NCBI GenBank assembly: GCA_903883965.1
Contig: CAISCU010000014.1
Location: forward strand, 1-64,000
Origin: an uncultured Bacteroidota bacterium
GTDB lineage: Bacteria; Bacteroidota; Bacteroidia; UKL13-3
Direction: 5' to 3'
Length of the DNA stretch: 64,000 nt
Shown: in pieces, positions 42,201 to 51,293 of the stretch
How positions within the stretch are numbered: the stretch's first letter is position 1
Layout: every line of letters starts with the position of its first letter
Position numbers and translations under genes: made by a program
The notes under the pieces: generated by a model
What the model was told of the DNA's origin: nothing
Database searches by the model: none
Seen by the model: the letters and a program-made list of their open reading frames with translations, nothing else

Positions 42201-44621
42201 GGTGCTTATAGCGTAACTGCTTCTACTTCATGTGGTTCTGCTTCATCAAACGCTGCTAATTTAACAGTACAAGTTGCTGCTCCAAACATCACAGTTAACC
42301 CATCTGCTTTGGTTAGACAATGTGCTGGTACTTCAGCTACTTTAAGTGTAACTGCTACTGGTTACGGTACATTGAACTACCAATGGAAAAAGAATGGTAC
42401 CAATATCAATGGTGCAACCAATTCTAGTTTGTCTTTGAGCAATATTTCAGCTTCTGATGCAGGAACTTATACAGTTGCAGTAAGCAACTTAGGTGGTACT
42501 GTAACTTCAAATTCATCAGTTGTTTCAATCAAAGCAGCAACTGCAATTACAGGTCAACCAATTTCAACATTGAGACGTACTGCTACAAGTTCATTCTTTG
42601 CTGTTAGTGCTACTGGTGCTGACGGAGGTTCTTTCCAATGGAAAAAGAATGGTTCAGCCATTTTAGGTGCTACTGGTTCTGTATTAAATTTTGCAAACAT
42701 AACAAGCAATAACGCTGGTGACTATTCTGTAGACGTTACATTTGGTTGCGGTACTGTTAGCTCAAATTCAGCTTCATTAACAGTATTGTCTTCAAATCCA
42801 GATAATACAAGCAAATGTGCTGGTCAAAACGCTTCATTCAGTGCAACTGTTGATGGTGGTTCAGATGCGATTAGCTACCAATGGACAAAAAATGGTGTAA
42901 ACTTAAGCGGTCAAACTTCAGCTACATTGAACTTATCTAGTGTATCAGTTTCTGATATTGGTAATTATGCAGTAAATATTACTGTTGGTGGTAATTCATT
43001 GTTGTCAAACAACGCTAGTTTAACTGTAAGTACAATTACTGGTCAACCAACTTCATTGTTGAGACGTGCTGGTCAAAGTGCTACATTTTTAGTAAACACA
43101 TCTTCTGCTGCTGCTTACCAATGGAAAAAAGATGGATCACCTATTTCAGGAGCAACATCTGCAACTTACACTGTTGCAAGCGCTGCTGATGCTAATGCAG
43201 GAGATTACACTGTAGATGTTTTTTTTGGTTGTGGAACAGTATCTTCTAATTCAGCATCTTTGGCTGTATTGACTGGTAACCCTTCAAATGTTACAAAATG
43301 TGCTGGCGAAAATGCTAGCTTCAGCGTATCAGGTGCAGGTGGTTCAGGTGCATTAAGTATCCAATGGTTAAAAAATAACGTGATCATGCCAGGTCAAACT
43401 GGATCTACACTCTCTCTAAGCAATGTAAGCGTAAGCGATGTAGCTAACTATTCTGCTCTATTAACTATGGGTTCAAGCTCATTGTTATCAAATGGTGCAA
43501 GTTTATTGGTGAATACTTCTGCAACTATTAGTTCTCAACCAGTAAGTGCAGTAAGATTTGCTACACAAAGTGTTGCTTTCAGTGCAATTGTAACTGGTAA
43601 CTTAAATGGTGTAACATACCAATGGACTAAAGATGGTTCACCTATCTCTAATTCAACTTCAGTATTTGGTGCTACCACATCAACTCTTTCTTTAACAGGT
43701 ACTACAACTGCATCAGCTGGTAGTTATGCATTACAAGTAACAGGTAATTGCGGTGTTATTACCTCTTCTGCAGCTGCTTTAGGAATTGTTTCTACATATA
43801 CTTTAGCTGACCAATCAATGTGTGCTGGTAACAATGCAACTTTCAGCGTTTCAGCTACTGGTTCAGGTTTAACTTACCAATGGAAGAAAAACGGTACTGA
43901 TATTTTAGGTGCTAAAAGTTCTAGCTATACAATGACTGGTGTAAGTGCATCTGATGCAGCTAACTACAGTGTAGCAGTTGGACTTGTTGGAGCTACTCCT
44001 GTAACAACTGGTTTTGGTATCTTAAATGTAAGAGCATTGCCTTCAGTTACTATCCAACCTTCAAACGTAAACGTTCCAGTAGGTGGAAATGCTAACTTCA
44101 GCATTTCAGCTACCAATGCAACTGCTTTCCGTTGGTTCAGAGTAAATAAAACAACTTTGGAAAACCCTGTAGCACCTGTTGGTGGAACAGTTGTTGGTCC
44201 ATTCACAAGCAACTTCTCTATGACAAGTGTAAAATCTGCGTTCAACAATTACAGATACATTTGTAAAGTAACTGGTGCTTGCGGTACTGTAAATTCAGAT
44301 ACCGTTAGATTAACAGTTGGTGGTTCTGCTAAAAATGAATTTGCTTCAGTAACCGAAAACTTAGAAATGAACTTGTTCCCAGTTCCTGCTCAAAATGTAA
44401 TTAACATGGTTACAAGTGGCGTTGCTGAAGGAACTTATTCTATCAGAATTTTAGACCAAACAGGTAAATTGGTAATGGACAGAAACACTTCTGGTTCAGA
44501 AGTAAATGCTGGTTTGTCAATTGAAATTTCAGACATGAGCACAGGTGCTTATTTCATGGAATTGAAAAATGCAAATGGCGAAGTTGTGTCTATGAGCAAG
44601 TTTATCAAAATTGGTAACTAA
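39297..44621 (+). CDS. Giant T9SS-secreted Ig-like repeat protein (adhesin-like)
   Basis: 1774-residue cell-surface or extracellular protein. It has a signal peptide (to about 45, INTNNLFAQG), then 18 Ig-like domains of about 90 residues, each with a YQWKKNG-type core and an AGxYxV strand, and a C-terminal T9SS type A sorting domain (NLFPVPAQNVINMV ... GAYFMELKNANGEVVSMSKFIKIGN). The domains alternate strictly: type A with one Cys near its start (CAG), type B with one Cys near its end (CGxxxSN). Between domains 1 and 2 is an extra segment with two more Cys. No enzyme domain is present, so attachment or matrix function is likely. The gene has its own strong terminator. Confidence 0.93.
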   Translation: MTMIIQYITSKQKLLLAVASRTFKVLSLLIIFSVGINTNNLFAQGVPANPNDPDQAPAPTITSQPSSMTACAGTTASFSVSATAGSSISYQWKKNGVNIGGATSSTLTLNAVTSADAGTYSVVVSSSGVPVNSSTASLVVTTPALSYAETLSTCAASYVLDAGTGYSSVTWSASAGGSTLPSNPGDPDGNNLTPSQYVAASNGWYKVVAVPASGCTLVDSVYVIVNMGPTVITSQPSGSSINGGASATFSVSATGLGTLTYQWFKNGVAISGATGTSYTVSNATGADAGNYTVDVTGTCGTVTSNAAALVVNTLTITSQPVSATQCAGTNVTFNVSATVSSGSISYQWKKNGSAISGATNSSLTLTGISASDAGSYSVEATSGSVSATSNAATLTVNALTTISSQPVDQSIFANGNASFSVTASGTGALAYQWSVDGIAISGETNPTLNINNATPNNDADYSVEVTGACGVVTSNNAHLTVTVVNPPAISAQPASASQCAGSNVSFSVTASVTHGSMSYQWSKNGVNIAGATSSTLSLSNILGSDAGSYAVVVTGMGGSTTSTTATLTVNAGPSIVNQPVNQFRNAGQNALFKVIPGNGVTAYTWKKNGTTLNNGGKITGARSSELFISNISSTDAADYSVELTFGSCGTTTSTDANLAVLSSQPTSTVRCAGQNATFSVGVASGSASISYQWSKNGLVIPGATSSSLTLSNVSGSDNGNYTVAISAGNIDVNSLNASLSVNAATVITGQPVGATKFATQGYLFVANGNGSGNISYQWLKDGNAITGATSPSFNISSITASSAGNYALAVTGACGTATSNNAALTVISSVPTANAVCAGSSTSLSTTVSSPLSVAYQWKKNGTNINGQTNSTLSFSNASASDNGVYSVAINVDGVTTTAGSASLLVNANTAIVSHPVSQTRPAGSGVTFTVNATGTGVVAYQWAKDGSPIFGETSYKLDLTNLAPSDAGAYSVTASTSCGSASSNAANLTVQVAAPNITVNPSALVRQCAGTSATLSVTATGYGTLNYQWKKNGTNINGATNSSLSLSNISASDAGTYTVAVSNLGGTVTSNSSVVSIKAATAITGQPISTLRRTATSSFFAVSATGADGGSFQWKKNGSAILGATGSVLNFANITSNNAGDYSVDVTFGCGTVSSNSASLTVLSSNPDNTSKCAGQNASFSATVDGGSDAISYQWTKNGVNLSGQTSATLNLSSVSVSDIGNYAVNITVGGNSLLSNNASLTVSTITGQPTSLLRRAGQSATFLVNTSSAAAYQWKKDGSPISGATSATYTVASAADANAGDYTVDVFFGCGTVSSNSASLAVLTGNPSNVTKCAGENASFSVSGAGGSGALSIQWLKNNVIMPGQTGSTLSLSNVSVSDVANYSALLTMGSSSLLSNGASLLVNTSATISSQPVSAVRFATQSVAFSAIVTGNLNGVTYQWTKDGSPISNSTSVFGATTSTLSLTGTTTASAGSYALQVTGNCGVITSSAAALGIVSTYTLADQSMCAGNNATFSVSATGSGLTYQWKKNGTDILGAKSSSYTMTGVSASDAANYSVAVGLVGATPVTTGFGILNVRALPSVTIQPSNVNVPVGGNANFSISATNATAFRWFRVNKTTLENPVAPVGGTVVGPFTSNFSMTSVKSAFNNYRYICKVTGACGTVNSDTVRLTVGGSAKNEFASVTENLEMNLFPVPAQNVINMVTSGVAEGTYSIRILDQTGKLVMDRNTSGSEVNAGLSIEISDMSTGAYFMELKNANGEVVSMSKFIKIGN

Positions 44622-44643
44622 TTCAGGATACTTCAAATCCAAT

Positions 44644-44676
44644 AAAAAAGGCAACCTTCGGGTTGCCTTTTTTTAT
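44644..44676 (+). terminator. Intrinsic terminator after the Ig-repeat gene
   Basis: AAAAAAGGCAACC-TTCG-GGTTGCCTTTTTTT: GC-rich stem with UUCG tetraloop followed by a T-run, 23 nt after the stop codon. Confidence 0.93.
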
Positions 44677-44855
44677 GCTTAAAAAACCAGTTCAAATAAG
44701 CCCTAAACCTCTTTGATAACAGAAATATCAGTTAATGATATAAAATAGATATAATACCCTATAAATGGTAAAGCAATAGCTGTTTAACTAAATACAACCA
44801 TTCTAAAAGTCAGAAAAATGAAACTGAATGTAAAACTAGTAAAACCTGAAACTGA

Positions 44856-46520
44856 TTATTGGTTATTGATGAGCTCGTTTGCTGCTTTTAAAATGGTTTC
44901 TCCGGCATTTTCACCACTGATCATTCTGGCAATTTCTACTACCCTTTGATCTTTGTTTAACAACTCTATTGAAGTTTGAACACTTTCAGCAGATTGGTCT
45001 TTTTTAACCAAATAATGGTTGTCTGCTTTTCCAGCAATTTGTGGCAAATGTGTAATAGCAATGATTTGTTGTTGTTTGGCCAGCTTTTTCATAACCACTC
45101 CAACTTTAAGTGCAGCCTCTCCTGAAATACCCGTATCAATCTCATCAAATACAATTGAAGGCAAAGCTATTTTTTCTGCAACCAAAGCTTTTAAACTCAA
45201 CATCAGTCTGCTCATCTCTCCCCCACTTGCAACTTGATTAATTGGCGCCAATGTTGTTCCCTTATTCGCAGAAAAAAAATAATTGATTTTATTCAAACCA
45301 AATACAGACAATTGTTGGCTTTCTAATGCTGTTAATTCTATTTTAAACTGGGCATGAGGTATAGACAATTCAGCCAATAGTTGTTCAATTTCTTTTTCAA
45401 ATTGAGGCAAATGAGTCTTTCTTGAGCTATTTAACTGATTTGCCAATTGTATACAAGACTCTTTACTTTTTAATAAAGTCAATTCTAACTCAGCAACCTG
45501 GCTATTGAGAGCATCAATTGCTTGAAGTGCTTCCTTTTTAGCATCAAGCTGCTCCATTAAATCAATAGAATTTGAAACCCGATGTTTTTTAAGCAGGTTC
45601 AAAATATTACCCAATCTATGCTCTTTGAGTTCAAGTTCTTGAGGGTTTGGAACGATGTCCATTCCGACTGCAGTTAATTCTGCTGAAATGTCTTTTAAAT
45701 CAACAATATTGGATTGAATTCTATTGGCCAATTGCGAAAGTGAATCTATTCCTTTAGACGCATATTGAATGGTAGATACTATTTTATTCAATTGGTCTAC
45801 CACATTGTATTCTCCATTTTCAATTAAATCTGTGCCTTGGGAACACATTTGCTGAATTTGTTCTGCATTAGCGAGTTTAGTAATTTCTGATTCTAGTTGC
45901 TCTTCTTCATTTGGCAATAGCCTTAACTCTTCTATTTCTTCAATTAAATACCTTAAATACGATTCTTCCTGAATAGCTTGGGCAATTTTTTCCTTTAGCG
46001 TATGTAGGTTTTTCTCGTGTAATTTAAACTGGTTAAAATGCTGTTGGTAATCTTGTACCAATAACAAATTACCAGCATATGCATCTAATAATTGAAATTG
46101 AATGCGCTGGTCATACAATTGTAGGGTTTGGTGTTGCGATACAATATCAATTAATTGAACTCCTATTTCTTTGAGTAATTGCAAGCCAACAGGCGTATCA
46201 TTTACAAAAGCCCTTGATTTACCATTTGCGTTAATTTCGCGCCTTAATATTAACTGATTAGAAACATCTAAATCATTTTCAATTAGTAGGGCATTGATAA
46301 ATGTATCTGAAGAATTAAAACTACCCTCTACAATTAATTTGTCTGCACCCGGTTTGATTGATTTAGAATCAGACCTTTCTCCTAAAATAAGTCCTAAGGC
46401 ACCAAGTAAAATAGACTTACCTGCCCCTGTTTCTCCAGTGACAATATTCAAACCATAACCAAATTCAATTTCAGTTGAATTGATAATGGCATAATTTTTA
46501 ATTTTTAGCGATTGTAGCAT
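44856..46520 (-). CDS. recN: DNA repair protein RecN
   Basis: SMC-like ATPase of recombinational double-strand-break repair. N-terminal LQSLKIKNYAIINSTEIEFGYGLNIVTGETGAGKSIL (Walker A) with GERSDSKSIKPGADK, a long coiled-coil middle (about 150-370), and C-terminal VASGGEMSRLMLSLKAL (signature) and IVFDEIDTGISGEAA (Walker B). 554 aa is the normal length. It stands 49 bp upstream of the T9SS protein gene on the same strand and may share a transcript with it or not. Confidence 0.96.
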   Translation of the reverse strand: MLQSLKIKNYAIINSTEIEFGYGLNIVTGETGAGKSILLGALGLILGERSDSKSIKPGADKLIVEGSFNSSDTFINALLIENDLDVSNQLILRREINANGKSRAFVNDTPVGLQLLKEIGVQLIDIVSQHQTLQLYDQRIQFQLLDAYAGNLLLVQDYQQHFNQFKLHEKNLHTLKEKIAQAIQEESYLRYLIEEIEELRLLPNEEEQLESEITKLANAEQIQQMCSQGTDLIENGEYNVVDQLNKIVSTIQYASKGIDSLSQLANRIQSNIVDLKDISAELTAVGMDIVPNPQELELKEHRLGNILNLLKKHRVSNSIDLMEQLDAKKEALQAIDALNSQVAELELTLLKSKESCIQLANQLNSSRKTHLPQFEKEIEQLLAELSIPHAQFKIELTALESQQLSVFGLNKINYFFSANKGTTLAPINQVASGGEMSRLMLSLKALVAEKIALPSIVFDEIDTGISGEAALKVGVVMKKLAKQQQIIAITHLPQIAGKADNHYLVKKDQSAESVQTSIELLNKDQRVVEIARMISGENAGETILKAANELINNQ

Positions 46521-46569
46521 GTTTTATTCTACTGCGAATATAAACTGCTGTAAAGATTTTTTTCGAAAA

Positions 46570-47904
46570 CTATTCTACAACAAATGTGCATGTATTTTGA
46601 ATTGGCAGTTGGTCAATTTTAAAAATATAACAACCTTTTGCCAAACCACTGATATCAATAGTTTGAGCAGAATTTTGAACACTTACAGAACCTTGTAGAA
46701 GCAATTTTCCAGTTAAATCTAAAATTTGATACGACGAATTTTGAATTCGTTTCGACTCCAAATACAACACCCCAGATGCTGGATTAGGGTAAAGCTTAAA
46801 ATTGGCAACAAATGAATGTTCATTTATTCCAGTTGCTGCCGGCAAAACTTGAACAGCATTGGTTCTGAGAGTATCGTCCTTTCCACCAGAATAAGTAACA
46901 GATAATTTAATGTCATAATTACCAGATTGGTAAAATATTACCTTAGGATTAGCAGAAGTTTGGCTTGTACCGCCTACATAATCAAATTGGGTATTTGGTG
47001 CATTGATTTCCCATAAATAAGATTTGGGTGTTCCAAAACTTCTGTTTGTTAAAAACAAGGTATCTCCCGCATTAACAGGATTTGGACTGGCCGTAAAATT
47101 TGCCTGATTGACAAAAATTTCTGGCCTGTAACTGTCTTTATACCTAATGGTTCTTGCCCCTAGTAATGAGGCTGGCTCTACCACTTCCAATACCGGTATC
47201 TTTTGATTTTTAGCCAACCATCGGTATTCGGTTCTGTTGTTTGGCAACGGAATACTATTGGCACCAAAAGTGATGCTATCAATTTCTATTACTATTGATT
47301 TAACTCTGATACATTCAAAACTACCAAATGGGGTTTTTAAAGTTCCCCAACCATCAACCATATTGGTTCTGTTACCCGATTGTGACAACGACCCAAAACC
47401 TGCAAATCCGGCACCTCCAACAAAAGGACTCGAAAATGAGTCTAAATAATTGAGCGGAAATTTATACAAAGTATCTTTTGGAGTATAAACCAATGAAAGT
47501 GGAATGCCTTGAACACTTGCTCCTCTTCCTAAGTAAACATATGCTGAGGCACTTTTTTTAACAAAGGTATATGGATCGGTTAAAGGACTTGCTGCTCCCA
47601 TATTGCCCAAATTAGGTAACAATGATTCCGGAAAGCCATAGGTCATTGAAGCAAATTGCAACCTATAAGTAAATGGCAATTGACTGGGCGCATAAAAACT
47701 TTGAATATCTTGAGTTACTGGAATTAAGTTACTGTAGTCCCATATTTGATTTGGGCCAGTTTGATTGGTATTTAAAAGCGAAGTAGTAACTGAATAACGA
47801 ATGGTATCACTTGCCGATGCCAAATCAGTTGCATTGATTGTAATTTGAGCTTTGCCTGAGAAAGCAATAAAAGCCAAGCTGCATGCTAAAAATAATTGTT
47901 TCAT
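46570..47904 (-). CDS. T9SS-secreted protein with PKD-like domain, function unknown
   Basis: 444 residues. It has a signal peptide (KQLFLACSLAFIAFSGKAQ), a roughly 250-residue N-terminal part I do not recognise, a PKD-like domain (about 270-350; PNPVNAGDTLFLTNRSFGTPKSYLWEI ... GNYDIKLSVTYSGGKDDT) and a T9SS type A sorting domain (FKLYPNPASGVLYLES ... DISGLAKGCYIFKI). The N-terminal part resembles secreted Bacteroidota proteins whose jobs are unknown. It is exported through T9SS and then anchored or released. No substrate can be suggested. Confidence 0.85.
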   Translation of the reverse strand: MKQLFLACSLAFIAFSGKAQITINATDLASASDTIRYSVTTSLLNTNQTGPNQIWDYSNLIPVTQDIQSFYAPSQLPFTYRLQFASMTYGFPESLLPNLGNMGAASPLTDPYTFVKKSASAYVYLGRGASVQGIPLSLVYTPKDTLYKFPLNYLDSFSSPFVGGAGFAGFGSLSQSGNRTNMVDGWGTLKTPFGSFECIRVKSIVIEIDSITFGANSIPLPNNRTEYRWLAKNQKIPVLEVVEPASLLGARTIRYKDSYRPEIFVNQANFTASPNPVNAGDTLFLTNRSFGTPKSYLWEINAPNTQFDYVGGTSQTSANPKVIFYQSGNYDIKLSVTYSGGKDDTLRTNAVQVLPAATGINEHSFVANFKLYPNPASGVLYLESKRIQNSSYQILDLTGKLLLQGSVSVQNSAQTIDISGLAKGCYIFKIDQLPIQNTCTFVVE

Positions 47905-48091
47905 AACTTTTACAAGATAAACCTAAAAACAAATAGAATAAAATTAATTTAAATTTAAAACAATTGAAAATGAAGCAACTTTGTCGCACTCGGCCAAGAT
48001 TTATAAAACAATAGGGTTTTTCTGGCATTCTTTGCTTATTTTTACAAAAAATTGTGAACACTTTGTGAATGAAACAACTTCCAAAAGGTGT

Positions 48092-48099
48092 TAATTTTG
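48092..48099 (+). promoter_or_regulatory. Candidate -7 box of the HU/SPOR gene
   Basis: TAATTTTG, perfect TAnnTTTG, 17 nt before the TTG start at 48116; supports initiation there rather than at a distant ATG. Confidence 0.4.
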
Positions 48100-48115
48100 G
48101 TAAAACTTAAAAAGT

Positions 48116-49441
48116 TTGAGATTCAAAGATTTACATACGTTAGAGTTAGTCGCTCATTTTTTAAGACAAAGTAACGCTTGTTGCATTGCCGGTTTTGGTA
48201 TTTTCAGATTAGAAAAACTAAGCTCTCACATTGACCCTATTGCTCAGAAGTTCCAACCTATGGAGCTGATTCCTATCTTTACCCAAGGGCATTTCGAAAC
48301 TTCTACCAATTTCATATCTTATTGCGGTTCAGTTTGGGGCTTGTCTTTTGTTGAAGCCAATCAAAAAGTTAATCTACAACTTGAATTGGCTAACCATGAA
48401 TTGTTACATCATGGGAAATTGAACATTGAAGAATTGGGTATGTTTACGCAAGGTTTAAATGGAATGATCCAATTTGATTTTGCCAAAGACAAATGGACCG
48501 CAGCAAGTTCTTTCGGTTTAACTGGCATTCGGTTTATTCAAGAAAGTCAAAAACCTAAGAAAATTCTAGTAGATAGAACTGCAAAGCCGGGTGAACACGA
48601 AGATATAGATGAAACTAGAGAAAATGCTTTGAGAGAATTGAAGCAAATGTTAGAAGATGCTGGGGTTGATAACAATGTTACAGCTGACCCTAAAGTTCCT
48701 AAATCAAAGGTTTTTCCAATTTTAGCCACAGTTTTAACATTGATACTGATTATTAATGTGGTATTGTTCTTACAAAAACATCCGCAAGCTGCCAATCAAT
48801 CTGAGATTGCTAAAATGAACATGGCCGATTTGCCAACAGATTTAGATTCAGAAAACGAAACAACTCTTGCACCAAAAACAGAAGAAAATATTCAGCATTC
48901 GGCATCTCCTTCTGAAGGTAACCTATTGTTTAATCCAGGTTTTTCTATTTCTAAGGGAGAATTTGATTTTGACAGTACAGCATATTTTAACAACCTGAGC
49001 TTATTAAATTTAGTAAGCCAAGATGAAGTAAATATTCAAACCAATCAAGTAAATACAACAACAGAATTCGAGAAAACTATACCTAAACTTGCTGGTAATA
49101 AAATAGAGATTCTTAATGAAACCCCTAAAGAAACAGAGGTTAAATCTAACAAGAAAAATATAAAAGAGGCTGACAATACCATTCAACAAGTAAAAGTATC
49201 AGCTAGTCAGTCAATCAACTATTACATTATAGTTGGAGCCTTTGGTAATTACGACAATGCAGTTAACCTACAAAACACTTTCAAAGAAAAAGGTTTTGAA
49301 CAAGCCCAATTACTATCTTCAAACAAAAAAGGTATGACATTAGTAGCTATACAAAAAACTTCAACTGAAATTGAAGCAAATGATTTAAAAGCTACATTTG
49401 AAAGTCAAGGTATTGAATGCTGGGTATTCCCAAATCATTAA
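48116..49441 (+). CDS. HU-like/CCDC81-like and SPOR domain membrane protein
   Basis: 441-residue protein of a Bacteroidota family: N-terminal HU-like domains (LVAHFLRQSNACCIAGFGIF ... about 1-150; the CCDC81-like arrangement), a linker, one membrane helix (about 202-222, ILATVLTLILIINVVLFLQ), a low-complexity periplasmic region and a C-terminal SPOR domain (about 366-441, YYIIVGAFGNYDNAVNLQNTFKEKGFEQAQL) that should bind septal denuded peptidoglycan. It probably links cell-division wall material to cytoplasmic nucleoid or protein partners (inference). The start is TTG at 48116: the frame has a stop just upstream and the next ATG lies well inside the first domain. The 3' end overlaps the convergent PduO-type gene by 4 nt. 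Confidence 0.85.
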   Translation: MRFKDLHTLELVAHFLRQSNACCIAGFGIFRLEKLSSHIDPIAQKFQPMELIPIFTQGHFETSTNFISYCGSVWGLSFVEANQKVNLQLELANHELLHHGKLNIEELGMFTQGLNGMIQFDFAKDKWTAASSFGLTGIRFIQESQKPKKILVDRTAKPGEHEDIDETRENALRELKQMLEDAGVDNNVTADPKVPKSKVFPILATVLTLILIINVVLFLQKHPQAANQSEIAKMNMADLPTDLDSENETTLAPKTEENIQHSASPSEGNLLFNPGFSISKGEFDFDSTAYFNNLSLLNLVSQDEVNIQTNQVNTTTEFEKTIPKLAGNKIEILNETPKETEVKSNKKNIKEADNTIQQVKVSASQSINYYIIVGAFGNYDNAVNLQNTFKEKGFEQAQLLSSNKKGMTLVAIQKTSTEIEANDLKATFESQGIECWVFPNH

Positions 49442-49992
49442 TACCTTGGTCTCCAAGCTATTTCAGATGCACCTGCAACATGCACCAATTTCCTAGATAA
49501 CACAAACAAATAATCACTCAATCGGTTCAAATAAACAACTATAATTCCTGGAACCTCTGATTCAGTTTGTAAATGAACTACCAATCTTTCAGCCCTTCTG
49601 CACACACATCTGGCTACATGACAATAGGAAGCAGACAACAATCCACCAGGCAAGATAAAATTACTGAGTTCAGGCAATTGCTCATTCATGGCATCGATGC
49701 CCTGTTCTAAAAATTGAACATCCGATTCATGTAAATCTGGAATTTTCATTTTAGATTTTTCAGGATCACTAGCCAACACCGAGCCTATTGTAAACAAACG
49801 GTCTTGAATCTCTTGTAAGTCTTGCATTGTTTGAGTATCCAAAACGCTGTCTTTCACCAATCCGAGATACGAATTCAATTCATCAATGGTTCCATAACTT
49901 TCAATTCTTAAATGAAATTTAGGTACCCTTACTCCACCTATCAATGAAGTTTCTCCGGCATCTCCTGTTTTGGTATATATTTTAAATGTCAT
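49438..49992 (-). CDS. Cob(I)alamin adenosyltransferase, PduO type
   Basis: 184-residue enzyme that transfers the adenosyl group of ATP to cob(I)alamin, making coenzyme B12. Signatures are FKIYTKTGDAGETSLIGGVRVPK (ATP-binding start), YGTIDELNSYLGL and CRRAERLVVHLQ with the conserved Arg residues. Length as expected. Stands alone on the minus strand. The BtuF-like gene at 33784 is the only other possible B12-related gene in the window. Confidence 0.95.
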   Translation of the reverse strand: MTFKIYTKTGDAGETSLIGGVRVPKFHLRIESYGTIDELNSYLGLVKDSVLDTQTMQDLQEIQDRLFTIGSVLASDPEKSKMKIPDLHESDVQFLEQGIDAMNEQLPELSNFILPGGLLSASYCHVARCVCRRAERLVVHLQTESEVPGIIVVYLNRLSDYLFVLSRKLVHVAGASEIAWRPRY

Positions 49993-50150
49993 ACTAGTAA
50001 TATCAAATGAAACTGAATTTTGTTTGCTTTTTTATTTTTTTGATTGAATTTAATGTTCAACTTAAACCATTGCTAATCTGTTATTAGTCCAAAAGAGAGC
50101 AGCGAAATGCCTTTAAAATAAAAAATGCAATAGAGAAACGATGCAATTAA

Positions 50151-51293
50151 TTAAGCATTGCTTTGTTCAAGGTTGAACATTTTTACCAGCTTCATCACAA
50201 CTTGTTCTACCTCTTCTATGGTATTTTGTCTGCCAAATGAAAAACGAACCGATGGCCTGTCTGGTGAAACCTTTAATGCAGCCAATACATGAGAACCTAC
50301 ATTAGAACCTGATGAACAAGCACTACCACCAGAAGCAGAAACCCCTTCTATGTCTAATTTAAACAAAATCATTTCTGCAATTGGGGTTGGAGGAAAATTA
50401 ACACTCAATACTGTAAATAAAGAACTGCCCTCTGCATCCCCATTGAATTGTACGTCTGGAATGTGTGTTCTTAATTTTTGTATCATGTGGTCTTTAACAG
50501 CCTGAATCTGTTTGCTTTCATGTGGCAAATGATCAATGGCCAACTCCAAGGCCTTTGCCAGCCCTACAATTCCATATACATTTTCAGTTCCACCTCTCAT
50601 ATTGCGCTCTTGAGCACCACCAGATATATATGGATGAATTTTGTTCTTGGCATTGATATAGATAAAACCTACACCTTTAGGACCATTGAATTTATGGGCA
50701 CCACAGGCTAAAAAATCGATATTGGTTTGAGAGAGATCAATTTGAATATGCCCAATTGTTTGAACCGTATCACAATGAAATACGGCTTTGTAAGTTTGAC
50801 ACAACTCACCAACTTTGTCAATATCTAATAAATTTCCAATTTCATTGTTCGCATGCATCAATGAAACCAAAGCATTTGGATACGTTTTTAGCAACAATTC
50901 AAGATCCAATAAGTCTATGTGTCCATTTGGCAATAATTGAACCAAATGAGATTGGACCAAGCCTTTACGAGCCAATTCTTCAATGGTATGAGAAACTGCA
51001 TGGTGTTCAATTGGGGAACTGATGATATGCTTCACCCCTAAATCATCAACAGATTTGCGAATTGCCATGTTGTCTGCCTCTGTTCCACCTGATGTAAAAA
51101 AGATCTCTCCAGGAGTACAACCCATTATTTTGGCAACTTTTTTTCTTGCGTCTTCAATGTAAGTTCTCACTTTTCTTCCATGAGAATGGGTAGACGAAGG
51201 ATTGCCAAATTCTTCTCTCATTACATGTAACATCACTTCAATGACTCTTTCATCTATAGGAGTTGTTGCTGCATTGTCAAAGTAAATAGCCAT
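50151..51293 (-). CDS. Cysteine desulfurase (NifS/IscS family)
   Basis: PLP enzyme that takes sulfur from cysteine for Fe-S clusters or tRNA thiolation. IYFDNAATTPIDERVIEVM at the start, PLP lysine in CGAHKFNGPKGVGFIYI, and the active Cys in SGSACSSGSNVGSHVL on a long IscS-type loop. 380 aa is normal for class I. It starts directly after the stop of the ureohydrolase gene, in a hpt-map-ureohydrolase-desulfurase run on the minus strand. No iscU/suf genes are near. Confidence 0.94.
   Translation of the reverse strand: MAIYFDNAATTPIDERVIEVMLHVMREEFGNPSSTHSHGRKVRTYIEDARKKVAKIMGCTPGEIFFTSGGTEADNMAIRKSVDDLGVKHIISSPIEHHAVSHTIEELARKGLVQSHLVQLLPNGHIDLLDLELLLKTYPNALVSLMHANNEIGNLLDIDKVGELCQTYKAVFHCDTVQTIGHIQIDLSQTNIDFLACGAHKFNGPKGVGFIYINAKNKIHPYISGGAQERNMRGGTENVYGIVGLAKALELAIDHLPHESKQIQAVKDHMIQKLRTHIPDVQFNGDAEGSSLFTVLSVNFPPTPIAEMILFKLDIEGVSASGGSACSSGSNVGSHVLAALKVSPDRPSVRFSFGRQNTIEEVEQVVMKLVKMFNLEQSNA

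Noticed and set aside
39297-44621. Repetitive DNA as a CRISPR or tandem-repeat array
   Set aside because: The repeats are about 270 bp, diverged, and lie in one open reading frame encoding Ig-like domains; no short identical repeats with unique spacers.
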